A DNA stretch of 5,190 nt, from positions 1 through 5,190 of the forward strand of contig MERE01000067.1 in the NCBI GenBank assembly GCA_001771975.1. The letters are read 5' to 3'. The position numbers and the translations under genes are program-made. This DNA comes from Betaproteobacteria bacterium RIFCSPLOWO2_02_FULL_68_150 (GTDB lineage: Bacteria; Pseudomonadota; Gammaproteobacteria; Burkholderiales; SG8-39). Below the pieces are notes generated by a model, which was not told the origin of the DNA, did no database searches, and saw nothing but the letters and a program-made list of their open reading frames with translations. Below, piece by piece: positions 1 through 5,190 of this stretch; position 1 is the stretch's first letter; each line of letters opens with the position of its first letter.

Positions 1-925
1 CATCGCGCCGGTAGGCTTGCACGTCGCGGTCGCGATAATCGTAAAACCCCTCCCCCGACCTCAAACCATTTCGCCCCTCGCGCATCAGCCGCTCTACGAT
101 CGCCGGCACCTGGTAGCGCTCGCGGCTCAGGCGCTCGGCGAGGTAGCGGCTGGCGTAAAACAGGATGTCGTTGCCGCCGTAGTCGATGAACTCGATCACG
201 CCGAGTGCGGCGAAGCGCAACCCCAGCCCGTAGCGCGTCGCGCGGTCGATATCCTCGGGGCTCGCGACACCCTCCTCGACCATGCGCGCCGCCTCGTTCA
301 TGACGAGGGCCTGCAGGCGCGGCACGATGTAGCCCGGCGACGCGGCACACAGCACCGGAATCTTGCCGATGTCTTCGAGCAGGCCGCGCAAGCGCGCAAT
401 CGCCGCAGGCGCGGTCGTCGCGTGCGCGGAAAGCTCTACCAGCGGAATGACGAATGCGGGATTGAGCCAGTGCGCATTGAGCAGCCGCTCCGGGTACGTC
501 GCAAACGCGGCCAGATCGCCCGGCAGGATGGTCGAGGTCGTCGAGGCGAGGATCGCCTCGCCCGGTATCAGAGCGCACAGGCGCGTCAAGGCATCCTGCT
601 TCGCGGCGAACGTCTCCGGCACGCCTTCGAAAACCACCTCCGCATCGGCGAGCGCGCCCGGCGCTTCGGGCTCCGAAACCAGGCGAATGCGACCGAGCAC
701 GCGCGCGATCGCATCGCGCGGCATGGCATCGAGCTCGGCGAGCATCGCGAGGTTCGCATGCATTTCGGCCTGCGCCTCATCGCGCAGCGTCGCCCAATCC
801 GCCGCCGTGCGCGCCTTGAGATCGATCAGCGCGACTTCGTAGCCGCCGTAGGCAAAGGCGAGCGCGATGCCGCGCCCCATGCGGCCCGCGCCCACCGCGG
901 CAATGCGTCGCGGCAGCCCGGTCAC
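1..925 (-). CDS. 3-hydroxyacyl-CoA dehydrogenase-family protein, 3'-partial
   Basis: I translated this frame by hand; it is open from GTG 925 to the window edge, giving 308 residues. The family oxidises L-3-hydroxyacyl-CoA (or related hydroxy acids, as in L-carnitine dehydrogenase) to the 3-oxo compound with NAD+. The Rossmann loop GAGRMG is at 12-17, with D35 after the second strand favouring NAD. The catalytic residues align without gaps to human HADH: S131 (S137), H152 in NAHWLNPAF (H158) and E164 in PLVEL (E170). The asparagine N208, normally in GFIVNRL, is replaced by P202 in GYIVPRL (codon 322-320). The C-terminal domain contains MNEAARMVEEGVASPEDID and ends near GEGFYDY, so only a short tail is probably missing. 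GTG 925 overlaps the previous stop as GTGA and has GAGGGG five bases upstream. The exact substrate is unknown; a CoA thioester is likely given the neighbouring CoA-transferase. Confidence 0.92.
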   Translation of the reverse strand, partial: MTGLPRRIAAVGAGRMGRGIALAFAYGGYEVALIDLKARTAADWATLRDEAQAEMHANLAMLAELDAMPRDAIARVLGRIRLVSEPEAPGALADAEVVFEGVPETFAAKQDALTRLCALIPGEAILASTTSTILPGDLAAFATYPERLLNAHWLNPAFVIPLVELSAHATTAPAAIARLRGLLEDIGKIPVLCAASPGYIVPRLQALVMNEAARMVEEGVASPEDIDRATRYGLGLRFAALGVIEFIDYGGNDILFYASRYLAERLSRERYQVPAIVERLMREGRNGLRSGEGFYDYRDRDVQAYRRD

Positions 926-1992
926 GCCTGCCCCTCGTAGAGCAGTTGCGTCATTTCGCTGCGGCCGAGCGATGCCAGTCCCAGCGCCTCGAGGGTGCGC
1001 GGTCCCTGACGCAGATCGCGGCCGAGAATCGCACCCGCGATGGCGAGCAGCCCTTGCGCCACCGGCGCCTCGCAGCCGGCCCACTTCGCCACCGAGGCGA
1101 GAAACGCGAGCCCGAGCACCGTGTCTTCGGTCATGTAGCGATGCGTACGCAATTCGATGCGCTCGCGCCAGTCGCCGGAATCTACGAGCCTGCGGTGCGC
1201 ATCGCCGTACATCCAGCGATCGCCCGCATAGTGGTCGGCAAGCGGGAAGTGCGGCGCCGCAAAGCCGAGCGCCTCCCGCAGCGCAATGCGCTCGGCGTCG
1301 AGCCGGTCGGTGACCGCGCGGACCGACGGCTGCGTGCCCTCGCTGTGGATGTCCCAGCGTTCGAACGCTTCCAGCGGCGCCGCGTTCATCAAAACGAGCG
1401 GCGGGTGAATGATCGGACCCGCGTTCATGAGGGCGCCGGAAAGCGCGTCGCCGCAGGATAGGACCGCGGGGTAAGCGGCGCCGATCACTTCCAGCGCCTC
1501 GGCCGCGCGCGCGGCAGGATAGACCCCGGTGGGCAGCCGAACCGCGCGGATGGTGATGGCGATTTCGCTTGGGCCCCGCTTGCGCGCGAGATACGGCAGC
1601 GTGCCGGCCTCGGCGAAGGCGGCGCGCGACCCCGAAGCGTGCGCGATGCGGCCCATGACATAGCTGCCGAAAGTGCCCGGCGGCAGGAACACCACCTGCC
1701 CGGGCACGAGGTGTGGCGCCATCGCGCGCGCGATGTCCTCCTGCGCGGTCGCCGGCGCCGCAACGACGATCAACTTAGCGCCCGCCACGGCTGCGCCAGG
1801 ATCGGCCGCCACCTTCGCGATGCGCACGCGGCGCGTTCCGGCCGCGTCGATGAGCGTGATCGCTCCGCTTTCCTGCAAGGAACGCAAGGCCGTGGCATCG
1901 CGCCGCCAGAAACGCACTTCGTGTCCCTGCTCGCTGAGATCGGCGGCGGCGGCGTAGGCGCCGTGGCCGCCCCCCAGCACCGCAATCCTCAT
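922..1992 (-). CDS. NAD(P)-dependent octopine/nopaline dehydrogenase-family protein
   Basis: Members of this family have an N-terminal Rossmann domain and an all-alpha C-terminal catalytic domain. Characterised opine dehydrogenases reversibly join an amino acid amine to a 2-oxo acid with NAD(P)H, but most bacterial homologues have no assigned substrate. The 356-residue protein opens with the nucleotide-binding loop GGGHGA at 7-12. The dehydrogenase-typical NAGPIIHPP at 190-198 supplies H196, and HRYMTED at 284-290 supplies D290. The 94-residue gap between them fits the His-Asp catalytic pair of Arthrobacter CENDH (H202/D297). The end of the second strand reads RFWRRD, with arginines where NAD enzymes often carry an acid, so NADP use is possible. 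The start chosen is ATG 1992, forming ATGA with the previous stop and beginning directly at the first Rossmann strand; the same frame is open further upstream to 2211 inside the V4R gene. No good Shine-Dalgarno is visible, so translation probably depends on coupling. Confidence 0.9.
   Translation of the reverse strand: MRIAVLGGGHGAYAAAADLSEQGHEVRFWRRDATALRSLQESGAITLIDAAGTRRVRIAKVAADPGAAVAGAKLIVVAAPATAQEDIARAMAPHLVPGQVVFLPPGTFGSYVMGRIAHASGSRAAFAEAGTLPYLARKRGPSEIAITIRAVRLPTGVYPAARAAEALEVIGAAYPAVLSCGDALSGALMNAGPIIHPPLVLMNAAPLEAFERWDIHSEGTQPSVRAVTDRLDAERIALREALGFAAPHFPLADHYAGDRWMYGDAHRRLVDSGDWRERIELRTHRYMTEDTVLGLAFLASVAKWAGCEAPVAQGLLAIAGAILGRDLRQGPRTLEALGLASLGRSEMTQLLYEGQA
931..936 (-). promoter_or_regulatory. 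Ribosome binding site for the 3-hydroxyacyl-CoA dehydrogenase gene
   Basis: The minus strand reads GAGGGG, then five bases (CAGGC), then GTG at 925. This is a good Shine-Dalgarno match lying inside the end of the opine-dehydrogenase-like gene, and it decides the GTG start. Confidence 0.7.
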
Positions 1993-2456
1993 GGCCGCAA
2001 TCGGGCGCGAAACGCGCATTCGGTCGCGCCCGCCGCCGCGCAGCGAATCTCCTCTGCGATCGCGGGCGCACCGAGCGCGAGGCTCGCGACCGCCTGCAGC
2101 ATGCCGCTGATCGGCGCGCACACCGGTGCCGCCGCGGCACCGAAACCGCCGGCGAAAGGGCTGTTCTCGACCACCAGCCGCAGCCCGCCGTCTTCGCGCG
2201 AAAGAACCCAATGGCCCCAGCCGAGCTGCGCCGCCATCGCGGTCACTCTCGAAAGAAACGCCTCGGCGTCCTCGGCGCGATAGCGCGCCGCGGATCGGCC
2301 GCCGTGCGCGGCGATGGACTCGGCCAGCGCGCGCAAGGCGTCGCTCCGCGCCGGCTCCTCGAGCCGGGCGAACATCCCCATCAGCGAGTCATTGCGAATC
2401 ATCAGGTAACGCGCCTCGCCGTCGCGCCATTCGCCGCGCGCCTCGTCGTGCTTCAA
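1989..2456 (-). CDS. Stand-alone V4R (4-vinyl reductase) domain protein
   Basis: This is a 155-residue protein with no predicted signal peptide or membrane segment. The C-terminal half looks like a V4R domain, a small-ligand-binding fold known from BchJ and from the sensor half of XylR/DmpR/MopR phenol-responsive regulators. The supporting motifs are VENSPFA near 96-102, PVCAPISGML at 111-120, and EEIRCAAAGATECAF at 135-149. C113, E136, C139 and C147 have the same spacing as the zinc ligands I recall for MopR (C155, E178, C181, C189), so a bound zinc is likely. There is no AAA+ or helix-turn-helix domain. Translation starts at TTG 2456, overlapping the CoA-transferase stop as TTGA, with GGAG seven bases upstream. 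ATG at 2402 is possible but would cut off GEWRDGEARYL, which looks like part of the domain. The role is unknown: it could be a ligand-binding accessory protein, a sensor or a small enzyme. Confidence 0.85.
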   Translation of the reverse strand: MKHDEARGEWRDGEARYLMIRNDSLMGMFARLEEPARSDALRALAESIAAHGGRSAARYRAEDAEAFLSRVTAMAAQLGWGHWVLSREDGGLRLVVENSPFAGGFGAAAAPVCAPISGMLQAVASLALGAPAIAEEIRCAAAGATECAFRARLRP

Positions 2457-3643
2457 GCGATCACTCCGGCGCCGGCTAGCACGGCGAGTTCGTGCTCGGC
2501 GAAGCCCGCTTCGCCGAGCAGTTGGCGCGTGTCGGCGCCGTACTTGTGCGGAAACGGCAGCTCGGCCCGCGCGCCGGGCACGTCCACCGCCATCGGCTGC
2601 ATGCGCACCGAGCGGCCATCGGGCAGCGCGGTGCGCGTCAGGCGGTCGGCGAGTTGCGGCAGCTCACGCACCTGGCGGATGTCGAAGATGCGCGTTGCCG
2701 GAATGGTTGCCGCGCGCAGGTCGGCGAGCAGTTCGTCCACCGCATGCTGCCGCGTAACCAACGCCATGTCGCGGTGGATCGCCTCGCGCTCCTTGTGGCG
2801 GCCTTCGTTGGTACGGCGGACTTCGTTCGCCACGCTTGCGAACTTGGGGCTCTCGGTGAGCCGCCTCCATTGCGCGTCGCTGCCGATCGCGAGATAGACG
2901 AAGCCATCCTTCGCCGGGTAGACGTTGGTAGGAATGAACTTGCGGTGCTCGTTGCCCGCACGCGTTATTTCGCTCGGCTCGCAGCCATAGTCGATGAGCG
3001 GCAGCACGGTGATGAGCCAGGAGGCGGCGGCCTGCAGCATCGAGACATGGATCGCCTTGCCGCGGCCGGTCTCGTGCCGCTCGAGGAGCGCCAGCATCAC
3101 GTTGGCGTACACCTCGTCGCCCGCCTTCAGGTCGATCACCGGCAGGCCCATGACGGTGGGCGCGCCCCTGGGGTCGCCGGTCACCTCCATGTAGCCGCAC
3201 ATCGCCTGGATCACCGGATCGTAGCCGGGCGCCTCGGGGTACTGCGGCCCCATCGCCGAGATCCCGGCCCAGATCAGGTCCGGCTTGACGCCGGCCAGCG
3301 TCGCGTAATCGATGCCGAGCGAAGCGTAGCGCGAAGGCACCGTGTTGCAGCAGAACACGTCTACGTCGAGCGCGCGGATGAGGCGATGCAGCACCTCGTG
3401 GCCGCGCGCGTCCTTGAGGTTGAGCGCGATCGCTTCCTTGCCGACGTTGGGCGCGATGAAGTAGCTGCGCCGGTCCTCGTCGGCGACGCGCGCGCCGATG
3501 TAGCGGTTCGGGTCGCCCGGCAGCCCCGCGCCCAGGGGCGTCGCCTCGATGCGGATCACGCGCCAGCCCAGTTGCGCAAAGCGCAGCGTCGCCGAGGGCA
3601 GCGACAGCGCCTGCTCCAGGGAGAGCACCGTGCGGCGTTTCAC
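2453..3643 (-). CDS. CaiB/BaiF (family III) CoA-transferase
   Basis: Family III CoA-transferases move CoA between a thioester and a free carboxylate through an aspartyl-CoA intermediate. The 396 residues are close to the usual length of about 400. Visible family marks, numbered from GTG at 3643, are VIRIE near 29-33, PGDPNRY near 42-48, GYDPVIQAMCG at 140-150, the PVIDLKAGDEVY segment with candidate nucleophile D171, ERHETGRGKAIHVSM near 188-202, GNEH, and the C-terminal helix region beginning FPHKYGADTRQLLG. The N-terminus is atypical: the usual LDLT...AGP stretch is replaced by LSLEQALSLP. The frame also offers GTG at 3658, which would overlap the preceding gene by 19 bases. I chose GTG at 3643 because it forms a GTGA overlap with the upstream stop like every other junction here, has a weak GGAA at 3656-3653, and keeps the first beta strand. 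The substrate is unknown; an acid handled by the neighbouring enzymes is plausible. Confidence 0.93.
   Translation of the reverse strand: MKRRTVLSLEQALSLPSATLRFAQLGWRVIRIEATPLGAGLPGDPNRYIGARVADEDRRSYFIAPNVGKEAIALNLKDARGHEVLHRLIRALDVDVFCCNTVPSRYASLGIDYATLAGVKPDLIWAGISAMGPQYPEAPGYDPVIQAMCGYMEVTGDPRGAPTVMGLPVIDLKAGDEVYANVMLALLERHETGRGKAIHVSMLQAAASWLITVLPLIDYGCEPSEITRAGNEHRKFIPTNVYPAKDGFVYLAIGSDAQWRRLTESPKFASVANEVRRTNEGRHKEREAIHRDMALVTRQHAVDELLADLRAATIPATRIFDIRQVRELPQLADRLTRTALPDGRSVRMQPMAVDVPGARAELPFPHKYGADTRQLLGEAGFAEHELAVLAGAGVIA
2464..2467 (-). promoter_or_regulatory. Ribosome binding site for the V4R gene (supports a TTG start)
   Basis: The minus strand reads GGAG, then seven bases (TGATCGC), then TTG at 2456. 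It sits in the last codons of the CoA-transferase gene. The spacing is ideal and supports the rare TTG start over the internal ATG at 2402. Confidence 0.65.
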
Positions 3644-5190
3644 GCCGGCACGTTCCACACCGGTGCCGGCAATTGCCCGCGCAGCGCGCGGTAGACGCGC
3701 TCGGGCGTGAAGGGCAGCGACGTGATGCGCACGCCGGTGGCGTTATGGATCGCGTTGCCGACCGCGGCCGCAATGCAGATCGCGGGCGCCTCGCCCACGC
3801 CTTTCGCGCCCTGCGGGCCCTCGCCGTCCATGGTTTCGATGAACGAGATGTCCATCTCCGGGATCTCGGGCGCGGTGACGAGCTTGTAGTCGCGGAAGTT
3901 GGGGTTCTTCACCACGCCGCCCTCTACGATCAGATTTTCGGTGAGCGCATAGCCCTGCCCCATCACCACGCCGCCCTCGATCTGGCCTTCGATGCCGAGG
4001 CGGTTGATGACGCGCCCCACGTCGTGCGCGCCGGTGATCTTGAGCAGCCGCACGATGCCGGTAGCCGTGTCCACCTCGACCTCGGCGACTTGCGTCGCCC
4101 AGGCGTAGGCGGCCGAGACGTCGCCCTTGAACTGGCGGTCCTGGTGCTTGCTCGGCGGCTCGTAATAGAACGAGGTCATCACCAGCTCGGCCTTGTCCGA
4201 GAAATGCAGCGACCGCAGGAACTTGCCGAGCTCCAGCAGCTGCTCGCCGTCGGCTTTCAGCACCACGAAGCCGCCGCGCAGGTCGAGCGCCTGCGCCGCG
4301 TGCCCGGACTTCGTCGCCGCTGCCTCGAGGATCTTGGCTTTCGCCTTGCGTGCGGCGCCGATCGCCGAGTTGCCGGCGATGAAGGTGGTGCGCGAAGCGT
4401 GCACGCCGACGTCCCAGGGCGTGATGTCGGTGTCGTTGTTCACCACCGTCGCCGCCGAGAGCGGCAGGCCCAGTTCCTCGCACACCAGCTGCGCGAGCAC
4501 CGTCTCCGAGCCCTGCCCGATTTCCGAGGCGCCGGTGATCAGCGTCACGTGCGCGAAATCGTCGATCTTGAGGATCGTGCCGCAGCCGTCCGACGGATAG
4601 ATCTTGGCGCCGCCGCCGACGTGCAGCATCGAGGCGATGCCGACACCGTGCTTCACCGGATCGGCGTCCTTTTGCCGCGCGGCGTACTCGCCGCGCTTCT
4701 TCTGATAGTCGCTACGCACCGCGGCGGTTTTCAGGCAGTCCTTGAAACCGCAGGACTTGAAGTGCATGCCCTGCGGCGTCACCTCGCCCGGGTCCTGCGC
4801 GTTCTTGAGACGGAAATCGAGCGGATCCATGCCGATCGCCTCCGCCAGCCGGTCCATGTGTGCCTCGACCGCGAAGGTCGCCTGCAGATTGCCGTAGCCG
4901 CGGAACGATCCCGCATAGGGATTGTTGGTGTACACCGCGCGCGTCAGGTATTTGCAGTGCGGCACGCGGTAGAGCGACGAGATCGTCTGCATCATGACGA
5001 ACGGCGTGGTCGCGCCCCAGGACGTGTAGGCCCCGTTGTCGTGGAGCGTTTCGACGCTGCGGAACGTGAGCGCGCCATCCTTCGTGCAGCCCGAGCGCAG
5101 CTTCAGCAGCACCGGCTGGCGCGTCGGCGAGGCGGCGAATTCCTCCTCGCGCGTGAACACGATCTTCACCGGCCGGCGCGTGATTTTGGC
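3640..5190 (-). CDS. Molybdenum hydroxylase large subunit (xanthine dehydrogenase / 4-hydroxybenzoyl-CoA reductase alpha class), 5'-partial
   Basis: This is the molybdopterin-binding catalytic subunit of a xanthine oxidase-family enzyme. Such enzymes hydroxylate N-heterocycles, aldehydes or purines, or reductively dehydroxylate 4-hydroxybenzoyl-CoA, in the cytoplasm or periplasm. The frame is open to the window edge, so 516 C-terminal residues are visible; full family members have about 750-800, so roughly the first third is missing. Numbering from the first visible residue, the cofactor motifs are SFRGYG at 95-100 (4908-4891), SEIGQGSE around 222-229, a D-T-D-I-T-P segment with HASRTT near 253-269, and KGVGE near the C-terminus. 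The glutamate of KGVGE, E467 (codon 3792-3790), is the expected active-site base. The CO dehydrogenase signature with Cys before SFR is absent, since the preceding residues are PYAG. The 2Fe-2S and FAD partner subunits are not in the window and may lie upstream. The family call is firm; a 4-hydroxybenzoyl-CoA reductase-like substrate is only a guess. Confidence 0.93.
   Translation of the reverse strand, partial: AKITRRPVKIVFTREEEFAASPTRQPVLLKLRSGCTKDGALTFRSVETLHDNGAYTSWGATTPFVMMQTISSLYRVPHCKYLTRAVYTNNPYAGSFRGYGNLQATFAVEAHMDRLAEAIGMDPLDFRLKNAQDPGEVTPQGMHFKSCGFKDCLKTAAVRSDYQKKRGEYAARQKDADPVKHGVGIASMLHVGGGAKIYPSDGCGTILKIDDFAHVTLITGASEIGQGSETVLAQLVCEELGLPLSAATVVNNDTDITPWDVGVHASRTTFIAGNSAIGAARKAKAKILEAAATKSGHAAQALDLRGGFVVLKADGEQLLELGKFLRSLHFSDKAELVMTSFYYEPPSKHQDRQFKGDVSAAYAWATQVAEVEVDTATGIVRLLKITGAHDVGRVINRLGIEGQIEGGVVMGQGYALTENLIVEGGVVKNPNFRDYKLVTAPEIPEMDISFIETMDGEGPQGAKGVGEAPAICIAAAVGNAIHNATGVRITSLPFTPERVYRALRGQLPAPVWNVPA
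3653..3656 (-). promoter_or_regulatory. Weak candidate ribosome binding site for the CoA-transferase gene
   Basis: GGAA on the minus strand lies nine bases before GTG 3643. The match is short. It is cited mainly because the alternative GTG at 3658 has no purine-rich stretch in front of it. Confidence 0.35.

Noticed and set aside
17..940. Long plus-strand open frame (307 residues)
   Set aside because: It is antisense to the hydroxyacyl-CoA dehydrogenase, which has clear motifs. The product is Arg/Ala/His-rich without any recognisable domain, which is typical of a shadow in high-GC DNA.
1993..2211. Upstream extension of the opine-dehydrogenase-like gene, including an ATG at 2019
   Set aside because: The added residues are Arg-rich, overlap the V4R gene in another frame, and precede the first Rossmann strand. 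ATG 1992 gives a normal N-terminus and an ATGA junction.
3644..3658. GTG 3658 as CoA-transferase start
   Set aside because: It is possible, but it has no ribosome binding sequence and gives a 19-base overlap. GTG 3643 fits the junction pattern.
2492..3694. 400-residue plus-strand open frame
   Set aside because: It lies opposite the CoA-transferase and has low-complexity Arg/Ala/Val/His composition. It is a codon-bias shadow.
5167..5169. GTG as start of the molybdenum hydroxylase gene
   Set aside because: The frame continues to the window edge with family-like sequence (ITRRPVKIVFTREEE), so this valine is internal and the gene is truncated by the window.
1..5190. Promoters, terminators, tRNAs, CRISPR, insertion sequences
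   Set aside because: There is no intergenic space, no hairpin followed by a T run, no direct repeat array and no transposase-like sequence. GC-rich short palindromes fall within codons and are expected at this composition.

Overview
This is a G+C-rich fragment (roughly two thirds G+C by eye) in which every supported gene lies on the minus strand. Third codon positions are almost all G or C, and three of the four visible starts are GTG or TTG. This would suit a betaproteobacterium such as a burkholderial, or another high-GC proteobacterium, but nothing here fixes the taxon.

Read in the direction of transcription (from 5190 down to 1) there are five genes and no intergenic space. (1) 5190-3640: a molybdenum hydroxylase large subunit of the xanthine dehydrogenase / 4-hydroxybenzoyl-CoA reductase alpha class, with its 5' end outside the window. 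(2) 3643-2453: a family III (CaiB/BaiF) CoA-transferase. (3) 2456-1989: a small stand-alone V4R-domain protein with a complete candidate zinc site. (4) 1992-922: an octopine/nopaline dehydrogenase-family NAD(P) enzyme. (5) 925-1: a 3-hydroxyacyl-CoA dehydrogenase-family enzyme whose last residues fall outside the window. All four junctions can be read as 4-base stop/start overlaps of the form NTGA, so this looks like one translationally coupled operon. Its promoter, its terminator and probably more genes lie outside.

The gene set points to catabolism. A molybdenum hydroxylase would hydroxylate or reduce a ring or a CoA thioester, a CoA-transferase would activate an acid, and two dehydrogenases of related architecture would oxidise alcohol or amine intermediates. 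The V4R protein is a candidate small-molecule binding component. The substrate cannot be read from the sequence. The points most worth a second look are the V4R protein, whose cysteines and glutamate match the zinc-site spacing of MopR-type phenol sensors although no output domain is present; the hydroxyacyl-CoA dehydrogenase, which has proline at the position of a conserved active-site asparagine; and an opine-dehydrogenase-like enzyme inside a CoA-thioester operon.

No RNA gene, mobile element, repeat array, CRISPR, terminator or promoter was seen.
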